NCBI GenBank assembly: GCA_905182405.1
Contig: CAJJBQ010000001.1
Span: 1,240,001 to 1,304,000 of the forward strand
Source: Akkermansiaceae bacterium
Lineage (GTDB): Bacteria > Verrucomicrobiota > Verrucomicrobiia > Verrucomicrobiales > Akkermansiaceae
Direction of reading: 5' to 3'
Length of the DNA stretch: 64,000 nt
The notes under the pieces were generated by a model. It had not been told where the DNA came from. It did no database searches and worked only from the letters and a program-made list of their open reading frames with translations. Below, in pieces: positions 8,835 through 18,441 of the stretch (positions are counted from its first letter, which is position 1; the number at the start of each line of letters is the position of its first letter). The translations under genes were made by a program, and so were the position numbers.

Positions 8835-11800
8835 TTACGGTAATTGATGAAGGGAAGCGTGGATGACGCGCTTGATTTTGTTTCCGAAATCGCAGGAGAT
8901 CTCCATGCCCCAGGTTGGCTCTAAGTCAGGGATGGTGAGGATTGCTTGCTTGCCGGAGATCGTCACTTCGGTGACTTCCAAGGAGCGTTCGTCGTAGTGT
9001 TTGGACCCGTAGTTGGCGGTGCGCTTGAGGTTCCATACTTTGACCTTGAAGTTGGCCTTGGCGGGGAGAGGGTCACTGAAGATGATCTTGTATTTGCCTT
9101 TCGAGGCTTCCGTTTTGACCGGCAGGTAGCTTGGCTTTCCGGTTGCCCGGATGCGGCAAAAGGAACCGTCGGCCTGACGGCTACCGGCCCAGGCGAACAT
9201 CCCGGCGGCGTAGAGTTGCTTGTTGACGGGATGAAAGCGCCCACGGTGAAGGCCGGAGGGAGCGGCCTCGATGGGGAGGGCGCACATCCCGCCTTGAGCT
9301 TGACCGTTTAGCACTTCGTGCGGGACGGTGTAGACTTTGCCGTAGCCGTAGCTGAGGTTGAGGAGGGTGCCGTTGAGGGAACCCCATGCGGCATCTTCTG
9401 GAACCCAGAGGAGTTCGGCGGGGGAGCGGTCGAAGGCGTTGGTGATCCAAGTCAGCGGTTGCTCCATCGCTTCATTAGAGCTGTCGGTGACGTTATGATA
9501 GCCAAACATGTTGCCATAGAAGCCACCTTCCTTGACATAGTTGATTCGGTTCTTCGGGTTCCAGTGGCCTTCTTGATCGGTGACGATCCAGGTGCCGTCC
9601 GGGTTAAGGCAAACTCCGTTGGCGGCGCGGAATCCACTCGCGACGATCTCGGTGGTCGCGCCATCCGGGCTGACGCGGAGGAGCGTGCCGTGGTGGGGGA
9701 CGACGGCCTTCCTCGCATGGCGGGCCGACTTGGCGTAGTAGAAGTTCCCTTTCGCATCGGTTTGCAGGCCCATCGCAAATTCGTGGAAGTGTTCGGTGAC
9801 CTGGTGATCGTTGTTGAAGGCTTCCACGTAATCGATTTCCTCGTCGCCATTCAGGTCGTGGAGGCGGGCGAGTTGGTCCCGGCAGGTGACGTAGATGGTG
9901 TTATCGACAATTTTTAGGCCGAGAGGCTGGAAGAGACCGGTGCAGATACGGCGCCACTTAAGTTCCTTGAGGTCGCCGGCTACGCCATCGACGAGCCAAA
10001 CATCGCCGAGCCAGGTGCAGACGGCGGCGCGGTCCGGGTTCTTCGGGAAAAAGTCGAAGCCCCCGAGGCGCATCCAGGAGTTCCAGGGGTTATCGTCTTT
10101 GTTGGGGATCGTGAGGGTGTCGTAGGCGAAGGGATCATCGTCATTGCCGAGTGTTCCCACAGTGATGACCGGTTCGGGGTATTGGGCTGGTCCACCTTTC
10201 GTCAATGGCGTTAGAGCGGCAGGTTCGGTGAGGGCCGCGCTGAGTTCGGCAGCTTCCATGTTGCCGAATCCGAGAATGAATCGGGCAGGAGTGGCGGAAG
10301 CGGGGATGCGGAGGTAGACGCCGTCGTCCTTACGTTCGAGGCTCACGCCTCCGGTGCTCTTCAGGGCCACGGAAAATCCATCCTCGGGAGGAGTAATCCG
10401 ACTAAGGAGGTCGTGAGAGGATTTAGCGACGTTCAAGGTGCGGGTGAAAACTTCTTGAGTTACTCCAGTGAGTAGGCCGGGGAGTTCGAGAATCTCGGTC
10501 TTGCCTACACGGTAGTGAATGATCGTCTGTTGGTCGTATCGGTAGCGTCCAAGGTAGCGCACCCAATCTTGGGGAAGGGGGCCGTAGTGGCGATTGTCAC
10601 GGCCAATGACGCGTTCATCTTCCCAGGAATTTTTGGTGGGGTGTTCCCACGCGGGGGCGTCGGGATTGATGAACAAGGGCTTGCCGGCAATGCTGGTGTG
10701 GCTGCCGTGGGAACCATCGAAGGCGATGCCCCGCCAATCGACGAAATCGCCTGAGTAGGCGGTCGCGACGCGCATGGTGTCTTCGTCATAGACCATCCAG
10801 GCCTTGCCTTTGGAGACGCCGCCTTCGCCCTGATCGAGGCGCACGTTGATTCCCTTTTGCGCGATATTCTTGTCCTTGTCGCCGGCTCCACGATTGATCT
10901 GGTAGGTCCAATTAAGGGCCGGGCCGAAATCCATGAGTTCGAAGGGCTTGCCCTGTTTGGCGAGGGTAGGGTTCTTCCGAACCTTGGGGAGGTCGAGGGC
11001 TTTGGGAAGACTGGCGAGGTAGGCCTCGGTGGGTTCGAAGTATTGGCTTTTGTTGAGGGGTTTCAGGAAGGTTTCACGAATGTATTGGATGGCGGCATAC
11101 TTTTGCCCTGCATCAAATTGAGCCTGTGGCACCATCAGTCCATATCCCTTTTCCAGGGTCTGGAACATGCGGTAAGGATCACTACCATTTTTAAGGGGAG
11201 CCTCGTGAAATTTCAGGGCGGTGGGCAGGCTTCCTTCTTTGTTTTGATCACCGTGGCAGGTGATGCAGAGGGTCTGGTAGATGACTTTTCCTTCAGCGAG
11301 CGTCTTCTTGTTCCACCCTCGGATCAGTTTGGCGTGATCTGTGATTTCGAGGGGCTGAACCCAAGCCTTTTTTACGGTGAAGCTCTTGTCGCCCCTGAGC
11401 TTGAGTTGAACAGGAGCCCCGGCTTGTCCGAGTCCGCCGAAGGTTTCGCCGTGCTCGCTGGCGGACCAATTGAGATCGGGAGTATTGATGGCCTCAACGT
11501 CGCCTTTGAGTAGTGAAGTGAGCTCGGCGCCCTCAAGGGAGCGCGCCCAATAGCGGAGGTTGGAAACGGTGCCCTCGTTCAATGGGCCGGTGAAGTCGCT
11601 TGCTCCGAGACCGATCTTGAAGAGGTGACTCGAGACGTCTGCAGAGTTTAGTTTCTTTGTTCCGATGGATTTTCCATCGACGGCGAGGTTGATCATTCCT
11701 TTGCTGGAGCGCAGGACTACCCGGTGTGTTTTTCCATCGCTAACGACAGGCCCACTGAGATCTCCGACCCAGCCGACGTCATAAGTGAGGCGCCCACCCT

Positions 11801-12299
11801 TGATAAAGAGGGCTTTGCTGCCTTCGGACCACAGTCCTTCCGGGGCGCATTTTGAGAAAATGGTGCCATCACCGGTGGATTGGAAGGACGCCGCAACTGT
11901 GAAATCTTGGTCGATACGGAGGGCCTTGTCGTCCGATGTGAAGGATTGACCTTCGCCGGCTGGTAGGAATTTGTTCTGATGGAGGACCTTGTCATCGATC
12001 CAGGCGCTGAGCTGGGTGGGTCGTGATCCGGTCTGCTGGTAGGTCAACTCTAGGATGTGGGCGCCGCTGGGGAGGGTGAGGCTGAATCCTTCTGTGACCA
12101 AAAGTTCAGCAGCGGTGTCCGATTGATAATCGAGATGGAGGTGGAAGTTGGCGAGTTCACGCGATTTGTAGCCATTTTTAAAGATTGGAAATTGGGTCTG
12201 CGCTGCCGTCTTAGCCGGAATGATGGGGACTTGGCCGAAGGCCGAAATTGAACCGAGTGCGAGGGAGAAAAGGACGGTGGATAGAATATTACTGAACAT
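8835..12299 (-). CDS. Secreted multidomain c-type cytochrome with LamG-like and DUF6797-like domains
   Basis: The product is 1154 residues with signal peptide MFSNILSTVLFSLALGSIS. Residues about 130-265 form a concanavalin/LamG-like sandwich (FTVAASFQSTGDGTIFSK, NLRYWARSLEGAEL). A single cytochrome c motif CITCHG sits near 343 with the distal GYGLMVPQ segment. The middle (about 470-780; NWTYQINRG, VDWRGIAFDG) resembles the DUF6797 module. The last third looks like a PQQ/NHL-type beta-propeller (FAMGLQTDAKGNFYYAKS, NGVCLNPDGTWIVTDQEGH). Such proteins are abundant in Verrucomicrobia and are thought to act in periplasmic carbohydrate oxidation; this is inference. No operon partner is evident. 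Confidence 0.8.
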   Translation of the reverse strand: MFSNILSTVLFSLALGSISAFGQVPIIPAKTAAQTQFPIFKNGYKSRELANFHLHLDYQSDTAAELLVTEGFSLTLPSGAHILELTYQQTGSRPTQLSAWIDDKVLHQNKFLPAGEGQSFTSDDKALRIDQDFTVAASFQSTGDGTIFSKCAPEGLWSEGSKALFIKGGRLTYDVGWVGDLSGPVVSDGKTHRVVLRSSKGMINLAVDGKSIGTKKLNSADVSSHLFKIGLGASDFTGPLNEGTVSNLRYWARSLEGAELTSLLKGDVEAINTPDLNWSASEHGETFGGLGQAGAPVQLKLRGDKSFTVKKAWVQPLEITDHAKLIRGWNKKTLAEGKVIYQTLCITCHGDQNKEGSLPTALKFHEAPLKNGSDPYRMFQTLEKGYGLMVPQAQFDAGQKYAAIQYIRETFLKPLNKSQYFEPTEAYLASLPKALDLPKVRKNPTLAKQGKPFELMDFGPALNWTYQINRGAGDKDKNIAQKGINVRLDQGEGGVSKGKAWMVYDEDTMRVATAYSGDFVDWRGIAFDGSHGSHTSIAGKPLFINPDAPAWEHPTKNSWEDERVIGRDNRHYGPLPQDWVRYLGRYRYDQQTIIHYRVGKTEILELPGLLTGVTQEVFTRTLNVAKSSHDLLSRITPPEDGFSVALKSTGGVSLERKDDGVYLRIPASATPARFILGFGNMEAAELSAALTEPAALTPLTKGGPAQYPEPVITVGTLGNDDDPFAYDTLTIPNKDDNPWNSWMRLGGFDFFPKNPDRAAVCTWLGDVWLVDGVAGDLKELKWRRICTGLFQPLGLKIVDNTIYVTCRDQLARLHDLNGDEEIDYVEAFNNDHQVTEHFHEFAMGLQTDAKGNFYYAKSARHARKAVVPHHGTLLRVSPDGATTEIVASGFRAANGVCLNPDGTWIVTDQEGHWNPKNRINYVKEGGFYGNMFGYHNVTDSSNEAMEQPLTWITNAFDRSPAELLWVPEDAAWGSLNGTLLNLSYGYGKVYTVPHEVLNGQAQGGMCALPIEAAPSGLHRGRFHPVNKQLYAAGMFAWAGSRQADGSFCRIRATGKPSYLPVKTEASKGKYKIIFSDPLPAKANFKVKVWNLKRTANYGSKHYDERSLEVTEVTISGKQAILTIPDLEPTWGMEISCDFGNKIKRVIHASLHQLP

Positions 12300-12472
12300 C
12301 GTGAACTGAAATGGATGGTTTGGCTGGAAGAATGAAACTGTAGGTGAATAAAACGTGCCTTAGGGAGGGAGTATTGCAACGACTGTTGCTACCAGGAATT
12401 TACTTTTTGAGTGGACCCGCTTGGGTGCGGTATCTGAGAAATCGGAGAGGGGAGAAAGGGAGGCTGTAATTC

Positions 12473-12712
12473 CTAGCTCATCAGTTCGCCCAGTGGTCCG
12501 TCTTGGTCGATGGAGGCGCCGAGGTCGCCATAGCGATCGCTGGGCATGCCGGCGGCGTGGAGCAGGGACATGTGTAGGTTCGGGAGCGTCCGGTGGCCGG
12601 GCTGATTGTAGGTCGGGTGGTGGAGGTAGCGGCCGTCTTTCCAGTTTGATTCGAAGCGGTCGTTCATGCCCTCGACGTCGGCGATCTGGAAGTTGGTCGG
12701 CATGAATGAGGT
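12473..12712 (-). pseudogene. Remnant of a DUF1552-like protein, C-terminal end
   Basis: About 80 codons remain. The reading DVEGMNDRF, KDGRYLHHPT, HRTLPNLHMSLLHAAG and a final GPLGELMS matches the end of DUF1552 proteins, which normally run to about 450 residues beside DUF1587/DUF1592 cytochromes. A stop lies three codons upstream of the first Met, and no continuation was found in any frame up to 13100, so the body of the gene is gone. Family assignment is by recall of the C-terminal pattern and is moderate. Confidence 0.5.
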
Positions 12713-13353
12713 TCAGCGGAGCGTCTGTCAGAATGTGTGTGCGCTTAAGGAGCGCGATTGGCCCGGATGGTGCTCAAAAGAGGTTGTCGGACAGATTTAG
12801 GTAATACTACCGGTGACTAGATCGGTTCTTTCACCGTTTCCGGAACTGCCGCAGCGATCTACGGGCAGGTGGGCGGTGTGCCCGAGGGGAGTCGATGGGA
12901 CGGTGCCGCTTGAACATGGTTGGAAATATTGAAAATTCTAGATCATGGTTTCATGCCATATATCTGATTTTCAGGGCATCTCGCGACAGTTTGAGTCAAT
13001 CGATTGCTTCAATTTCGACGACCCTTTGTGTCAGGAGGTGAAGGGTTCAGCGGATTCGCCGCCGGGTGAATTACGGCAAGCGAGTTGGGTGATACCGGCT
13101 GCGACCTCACCGCTGATTTGTATTTCGCATGGAGGAGTTTTGCGTCGCTTGGAATCCAAGCCACCAAGGGGGCCAACTTTGTAACAGCGTTTACGAAGGC
13201 GCTGTAATGGGATCGTGGTCAGGCCATTTTTCCCTACTCTTCAACAAAGAAGTTTTGATGTTGTCGCTGCAGTGCTCGGCAGCTTGGTCGAATTTTGCGG
13301 CCCTTTTTCTTCAATTCTTCCATCTTGAGGAGTTCACTCCTTTTTTTCTCGTC
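12713..13353. other. Gene-free stretch with no recognised content
   Basis: About 640 bases between the DUF1552 remnant and the thioesterase. Only short frames without familiar motifs were seen on either strand. The thioesterase frame stays open back to 13129, but its residues upstream of the hot-dog domain look like translated non-coding sequence. It probably holds the thioesterase promoter and debris of the DUF1552 gene. Confidence 0.4.
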
Positions 13354-13383
13354 ATGGGAACCGGGTCCCGCGAATTTCGGAAC

Positions 13384-13806
13384 ATGTCCATGCCCCAGTT
13401 GACCACCCGTGAGGAAGTGATGTTTTTTGACACCGACTGCGGAGGGGTGGTGCACAACATCGCTTATCTGCGCATGATCGAGACGTGCCGAACACGACTG
13501 GCTGCTCTCATGGGGATGGATCTTGCTGAAATGGCGAAGACCCAGCTGTTTCCGGTCGTGGTGAGGACTGAGATTGATTACCGAATTCCCGCAAAGCTGG
13601 GCGATCACCTCGAGATTCATGGTGTTTTGGCCGTGATCGAACGGGCCCGGTTTTGGTGCGAATTTAAAATGGTTCGTAAAGGAGAGGAGAGTCCCTTGGT
13701 GACCTGCCGGCAGGCTCTCGCGATGGTTCAAATGCCCGCGTGCCGTCCTCGGCGGCTTCCTCAGGAATGGAAAGAGCGTTGGCAAAGCGAGGTCGAGGCC
13801 GATTAA
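13384..13806 (+). CDS. YbgC-like acyl-CoA thioesterase (4HBT hot-dog fold)
   Basis: The product is about 140 residues. It has the family motif FFDTDCGGVVHNIAYLRMIE, with the catalytic-type Asp preceding GVVHN, and later KLGDHLEIHG, so it is a cytoplasmic hot-dog thioesterase that hydrolyses acyl-CoA or acyl-ACP. I start at ATG 13384 (MSMPQLTTREEV). ATG 13390 or 13354 are alternatives because no clear ribosome binding site decides. The stop is 42 bases before gpmI on the same strand, so the two may share a transcript. A Tol-Pal linked role as in E. coli YbgC is not supported because no tol genes are nearby. Confidence 0.85.
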   Translation: MSMPQLTTREEVMFFDTDCGGVVHNIAYLRMIETCRTRLAALMGMDLAEMAKTQLFPVVVRTEIDYRIPAKLGDHLEIHGVLAVIERARFWCEFKMVRKGEESPLVTCRQALAMVQMPACRPRRLPQEWKERWQSEVEAD

Positions 13807-13848
13807 GGCTTTTCGTCCCGAGCTGAAGGCCTTAGGACCAAGGGAGAT

Positions 13849-15384
13849 ATGGCGCATCAACCAACAGTTCTCATCATTCGCGACGGCTGGGGAGTGAATC
13901 CCGGCGGAAAGAAGACCGCAAAAAAAGACGGGAATGCTGTCGAGCTTGCGAAGACTCCCTTTCACGAAGAAATGGAGGCCAATTATCCCAAGGGCCTCGT
14001 CTCTGCTTCTGGGCTCGATGTCGGTCTTCCTAAGGGTCAAATGGGCAACTCTGAAGTGGGTCATCTCAACCTCGGTGCCGGCCGCGTCGTTTACCAAGAT
14101 CTTACTCGCATCAATAAGTCGATCGCTGACGGCGAACTCGCCGAGATCGAGAATCTCAAATCTGCTTTTGCGAAAGCAAAAGGAAAGCGGCTCCACTTCA
14201 TTGGCCTCGTGTCAGATGGGGGAGTGCATAGCCATCAGAACCATCTCGTAGCTCTGGCAAAAGCTGCCCGTGAAAGCGGCTGCGAAGATATGATGGTTCA
14301 CGCCATCACCGATGGTCGCGACACCTCGCCGACCGGTGGCCAGAGTTACCTCAGTGAGGTTGAGGACGAACTCGCCAAGTATAACGCCGGTATTGCTACC
14401 GTGATTGGCCGTTACTACGCGATGGATCGTGATCAGCGATGGGAGCGCACTAAGCTCGCCTGGGACGCCATTGTCTGGGGAAAGGGTGAGCAGCATGGCG
14501 TCCTCGCTAGCGAAGCGGTGGCCCAGCAATATGCCAATGAAAAGACCGATGAGTTCATTCTTCCGATGACCTTCTTTAGTCATAATGAGAAGCGCGTGCG
14601 TGATGGTGATGTCGTTTTCTTTTTTAATTTTCGGGCTGACCGTGCCCGCCAGCTTTGCGAGGCCTTTCTGAGCCAACCCACTTTCGAAGCTTTCGAGACG
14701 GGCAAGCGTCCCGAGGTCGAATTTCTCACCCTCACAGAGTATGATGAAACCTACACCTGCCCCGTCGTCTTCCCACCCGAGACTCTTGAGAAGGTTCTTG
14801 GTGAAGTCGTTTCAGAGGCCGGTAAAAAGCAGCTCCGCATTGCCGAGACCGAGAAGTATCCTCACGTCTCTTACTTTTTCAATGGGGGCCTCGAGAAGGC
14901 TTACAAGGGCGAGGACCGCAAGGTCATTCCCTCGCCAAAAGACGTCGCGACCTATGATCTCAAGCCTGAGATGAGTTCGCACGAAGTTGAGGACTACGTC
15001 GTCAGCCATCTCAAGGATTACGATCTCGTGATCATCAACTTTGCCAACCCCGATATGGTGGGCCATACCGGAGTGGTGGACGCTGCGATCAAAGCTGTCG
15101 CGCGGATCGATGAGGCAGTCAGAGCAGTCACCGAAGAGACTCTCCACCTCGGTGGAAAGCTTCTCATTACCGCAGACCATGGAAATTGCGAATTCATGAT
15201 CAATGCCGATGGTTCTCCCCACACCGCGCACACCACAAATCTGGTGCATTGTTGGTATGTCTCAGCTGATGAAAAAAAGAAGAAGGTCAATGACGGCATC
15301 CTAGCCGACATCGCACCCACTCTGCTTGATATGATGGGCCTCGATACTCCGAAGGAGATGACGGGCAAGAGTCTGTTGTCCTAG
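13849..15384 (+). CDS. gpmI: 2,3-bisphosphoglycerate-independent phosphoglycerate mutase
   Basis: This is a full-length 511-residue enzyme that interconverts 3- and 2-phosphoglycerate in glycolysis and gluconeogenesis, using two metal ions in the cytoplasm. Visible landmarks are the metal-binding start VLIIRDGWG, the phosphoserine motif MGNSEVGHLNLGAGR near residue 66, TDGRDTSPTGG, RYYAMDRDQRWER, NFRADRARQL and the C-terminal ITADHGNCE and PHTAHTTN metal ligands. ATG 13849 is preceded by AGGGAGAT, a good ribosome binding site. It converges on galK with a gap of about 40 bases. Confidence 0.97.
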   Translation: MAHQPTVLIIRDGWGVNPGGKKTAKKDGNAVELAKTPFHEEMEANYPKGLVSASGLDVGLPKGQMGNSEVGHLNLGAGRVVYQDLTRINKSIADGELAEIENLKSAFAKAKGKRLHFIGLVSDGGVHSHQNHLVALAKAARESGCEDMMVHAITDGRDTSPTGGQSYLSEVEDELAKYNAGIATVIGRYYAMDRDQRWERTKLAWDAIVWGKGEQHGVLASEAVAQQYANEKTDEFILPMTFFSHNEKRVRDGDVVFFFNFRADRARQLCEAFLSQPTFEAFETGKRPEVEFLTLTEYDETYTCPVVFPPETLEKVLGEVVSEAGKKQLRIAETEKYPHVSYFFNGGLEKAYKGEDRKVIPSPKDVATYDLKPEMSSHEVEDYVVSHLKDYDLVIINFANPDMVGHTGVVDAAIKAVARIDEAVRAVTEETLHLGGKLLITADHGNCEFMINADGSPHTAHTTNLVHCWYVSADEKKKKVNDGILADIAPTLLDMMGLDTPKEMTGKSLLS

Positions 15385-15423
15385 GGCGCCGCCGATCTAA
15401 ATTCCTCAAGGAAGGGACACTTC

Positions 15424-16590
15424 TTAAGAAATGAGATGCGCGCCTTTTGCGGGGCGGGTGGCGAAGATGACGGGCGTGATGCCGGTCTTGGCGAGATATC
15501 GCTCATGCATCGTTTTGCCAACCTCTTGAGCGTGCTTTGTTTCGCAGAGGGTCACCGTAGATCCACCGAAGCCGCCGCCGGTCATGCGGGCTCCAAGGAC
15601 TCCAGGGAGGGCGGTGGCGATTTCGACCATGAAGTCGAGCTCTTCGCAGGAGACTTCGAAGTCGTCTCGGAGAGAAGAATGCGAGTCGGCCATAAGCTGG
15701 CCGATATTGGACAAGTCGCCTGTTTTGAAAGCGGTGACAGCGTCCATTGTTCTTTGGATTTCGCTCACGACGTGGCGTGAGCGGCGGAAAGTAATGTCTC
15801 CCATTTTTGTCTTCTGAGCGAAGACGTCTTCGATGGTGGCTTCTCGCCAACTTTCCTTGCCGATGATGGCGATACCGTCCTCGGTTGTTTTTCGGCGTGA
15901 GGCGTATCCGCCGTCGGAGAGGTCGTGCGAGACGCAGGTATTTGCGACGATGATGGAGAGGTCAGGATTGGAAAAGGGGAGCATCTCGGGTTCGCTCGTG
16001 CGGCAGTCGATCTTAATGAGCTGATCTACCTCGCCGAAGGCGGAGGCAAACTGATCCATGATGCCGCAGGGGACTCCGGCAAATTCGTGCTCAGCTTTTT
16101 GCGCGAGGAGGGCTTTTTCTCGGATATCGAGGGCGATACCGAGCAAACCTTCAAAGAGAGTGGCCAGTGCACATTCCAAGGCGGCGGATGACGAGAGTCC
16201 TCCTCCTGAGGGAACCGAGGAAACGATGCAGGCATCGAAGCCCGGGACCTCATGGCCGAGGTCGTTGAAGCCTTTCACGACCCCACGGATGTAGTTGGAC
16301 CACTTGAGGTTCGAGATTTCCTGAGGTGCGGAGAGATCGACGATCGCTTCTGGTTGGTCGCTGCTGTGCAGACGGGCTTCGGAAGTGCCGTTAGGCTTGG
16401 CTGAGACCACGATATAGCGCTCGATGGCGAGAGGAAGGACGAAGCCATCGCAGTAATCGATGTGCTCACCGATGAGATTGACCCGACCTGGGGCGGCCGC
16501 AACGACGGTGCCATCTTTCCCATAAAAACGGCGCATGTCGGCGTTGGCGTTGGCGACGAGATCGTTGATGGTTTGGTTGACCTGAAGCAT
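15424..16590 (-). CDS. galK: Galactokinase
   Basis: A GHMP-family kinase of 388 residues that phosphorylates D-galactose at C1 with ATP as the first Leloir-pathway step. It carries the galactokinase signature PGRVNLIGEHIDYCDGFVLP near residue 35, the ATP-binding PSGGGLSSSAALE near 132, CGIMDQFASAFG, and the third GHMP motif GARMTGGGFGGSTV near the C-terminus. I use ATG 16590 (MLQVNQ); a TTG four codons upstream also fits the frame. The gene lies downstream of the vSGLT-like transporter on the same strand, with an intrinsic terminator between them. That suggests a functional pair that is at least partly separately transcribed. Confidence 0.95.
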   Translation of the reverse strand: MLQVNQTINDLVANANADMRRFYGKDGTVVAAAPGRVNLIGEHIDYCDGFVLPLAIERYIVVSAKPNGTSEARLHSSDQPEAIVDLSAPQEISNLKWSNYIRGVVKGFNDLGHEVPGFDACIVSSVPSGGGLSSSAALECALATLFEGLLGIALDIREKALLAQKAEHEFAGVPCGIMDQFASAFGEVDQLIKIDCRTSEPEMLPFSNPDLSIIVANTCVSHDLSDGGYASRRKTTEDGIAIIGKESWREATIEDVFAQKTKMGDITFRRSRHVVSEIQRTMDAVTAFKTGDLSNIGQLMADSHSSLRDDFEVSCEELDFMVEIATALPGVLGARMTGGGFGGSTVTLCETKHAQEVGKTMHERYLAKTGITPVIFATRPAKGAHLIS

Positions 16591-16640
16591 AGAAGAGGAC
16601 AATAAAGGGAAATATATGGGAACTGGACAGATTACAAAAG

Positions 16641-16673
16641 AAAAAGCCCCACCTGGATAGGCGGGGCTTTTGA
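16641..16673 (-). terminator. Rho-independent terminator after the sugar symporter
   Basis: The stem AAAGCCCCACC/GGCGGGGCTTT has one mismatch and encloses a short loop. Read on the minus strand it is followed by TTTTTCTTTT, 23 bases after the symporter stop. It should end that transcript before galK. Confidence 0.85.
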
Positions 16674-16695
16674 GGGAATTAAGGGGGCGGCCTTT

Positions 16696-18336
16696 CTATT
16701 GGTGGAAGGATACGTAGATAATGAGCACGAAGATGACGAGGATCGCGCTCACGATTGGAGCGCCTTTCCATGGAGTCATGTCGATCGGCGTGTTGGTCTT
16801 TAGCTCCCAAGCTTTGGCACGTGGTGCGACTTTGGATGCGACGGACATGATCACGACGAGCAGGGCAAAGGTAATTCCCATCAGGTGGAAATTACTGAAG
16901 CCGGTGACATCAGCGAAGCTCTTATTAACCATTGCCGCGGTGTTTGGATCAAGTTTCTGATCAGCGACGGCTGGGTAGACAATAAGGGTGCCGATGAGGA
17001 CAATGAGGCCCACGACCATACTGAAGAATGCCGAGCTGGAAGGAACGCGTTTGTTGAGCATTCCCATGACAACAACCGCGAATATCGGGATGAAGTAGAT
17101 CGCATTCATCGTCTGGAGGTAGCCAAAGAGACTTCCAGTCTTCGAGAGTAGCGGAGCGCCGAGCATTGCGGCAATCGCGATCACCGTGACGAAGAGTTTG
17201 GCAGTTTTGACCGTCTTTTCATCGTTGGCCTCCGGATTGATCATGTGCTTGTAGAGGCCGATCGAAAACAGGGCTGAAGTAGAGTTCAGTGCAGCATTGA
17301 AGGAGCTGAGGATGGCTCCCACCATGACGGCAGCGAAGAATCCGGTGAGGTGAGACGGGAGAACAAGGGAGACGAGTTTTCCGTAGGCGTCGTCATTTCC
17401 TACTTCCTGACCGAAGAAGATGTGGTAGGCGATAAGGCCGGGAAGGACGAGGTAGACGGGCCCAAGAAGCTTGAGAGCGCCGGTAAGGAGAACTCCTTTC
17501 TGACCTTCGGCAAGTGAGCTGGCTCCGAAGGTCCGCTGGATGATTTGCTGGTTGGTGCACCAGTAGAAGAGGTTGAGGAGCGCGACTCCGGTGAAGAGAG
17601 TGGAAAAAGGAACTTCCGACCCGGGTTCACCGGTGGAGTCAATGCGCTCGGGGTGGACATTTTTGAGGGTGTCCCATCCGCCGGAGACTCCCGCGTCACC
17701 GCCGAGGTAGCCAAGGGCAAACCAGGCAATCATGAATCCTCCGATCAGGAGTCCAATTCCGTTGATGGTGTCGAGAACAGCAAGTGTTCGAAGGCCGCCG
17801 AGACGTGCGTAAATCATTCCCGCGACGCCAATGCCGACGCAAGTGATTTGGAGAAGGGTATAGTCGTTTTCAATCCCGGTAATGGCCTTGAGGTCCATGA
17901 TGTTGATGAGGCCTTTGGCTCCGCTGTAGAGAATGATGGGAATCAAAAGGAGGGCATAGGCGGTCAGGAAAATTGAGTTGGCCAGGGTTTGCGTTCGTTT
18001 GTCAAAGCGCTGCTCAAGGAACTGGGGAACGGTGGTAATTCCGCTTTTGAGAAACTTAGGAAGGAAGTAGATCGCCATGAGAATGAGGGCGATGACGGCA
18101 TTGACTTCCCAAGCCATGACGCTGAGGCCGTGCTTGAAGGCGGCCCCATTCAGTCCCACCATTTGCTCAGTCGAGAGGTTCGTCAGGAGGAGTGATCCGG
18201 CAATGATGGGGAAGGTAAGACTGCGTCCCCCAAGGAAGAATCCTTCGGAGCTGCTTGTTTCATCGCGGCGGGTGATCCACCAAGTTAGCCCAGCGGCAAA
18301 CACGGTGAAGAGGATAAAGGATACTATGGTGAGCAT
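16696..18336 (-). CDS. Sodium/sugar symporter, SSS family, vSGLT-like
   Basis: A 546-residue inner-membrane protein with about 14 hydrophobic segments, the same length as the Vibrio galactose transporter vSGLT. Visible family features are the N-terminal SEGFFLGGRSLTFPIIAG, the sodium-site segment LLLTNLSTEQMVGLNG, GAKGLINIMDL, and NLFYWCTNQQIIQRTFGA near residue 270. It probably imports galactose or glucose with Na+; galK next door supports galactose. A terminator follows the stop codon. Sugar specificity is inferred from context only. Confidence 0.88.
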   Translation of the reverse strand: MLTIVSFILFTVFAAGLTWWITRRDETSSSEGFFLGGRSLTFPIIAGSLLLTNLSTEQMVGLNGAAFKHGLSVMAWEVNAVIALILMAIYFLPKFLKSGITTVPQFLEQRFDKRTQTLANSIFLTAYALLLIPIILYSGAKGLINIMDLKAITGIENDYTLLQITCVGIGVAGMIYARLGGLRTLAVLDTINGIGLLIGGFMIAWFALGYLGGDAGVSGGWDTLKNVHPERIDSTGEPGSEVPFSTLFTGVALLNLFYWCTNQQIIQRTFGASSLAEGQKGVLLTGALKLLGPVYLVLPGLIAYHIFFGQEVGNDDAYGKLVSLVLPSHLTGFFAAVMVGAILSSFNAALNSTSALFSIGLYKHMINPEANDEKTVKTAKLFVTVIAIAAMLGAPLLSKTGSLFGYLQTMNAIYFIPIFAVVVMGMLNKRVPSSSAFFSMVVGLIVLIGTLIVYPAVADQKLDPNTAAMVNKSFADVTGFSNFHLMGITFALLVVIMSVASKVAPRAKAWELKTNTPIDMTPWKGAPIVSAILVIFVLIIYVSFHQ

Positions 18337-18441
18337 AATTCTGAATGAGTGAGGGAACGATTCGGCTTAAAATATTGGTTGCAAGAGTGAGATAAGCTAC
18401 TGCAAAAGGGGCCCGTTCGGAAAGGGCAAAAACCGAGAGCC

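Noticed and set aside
13234..14196. A 320-codon frame on the minus strand
   Set aside because: It lies opposite the thioesterase and gpmI genes, has no family motif and reads as a shadow frame.
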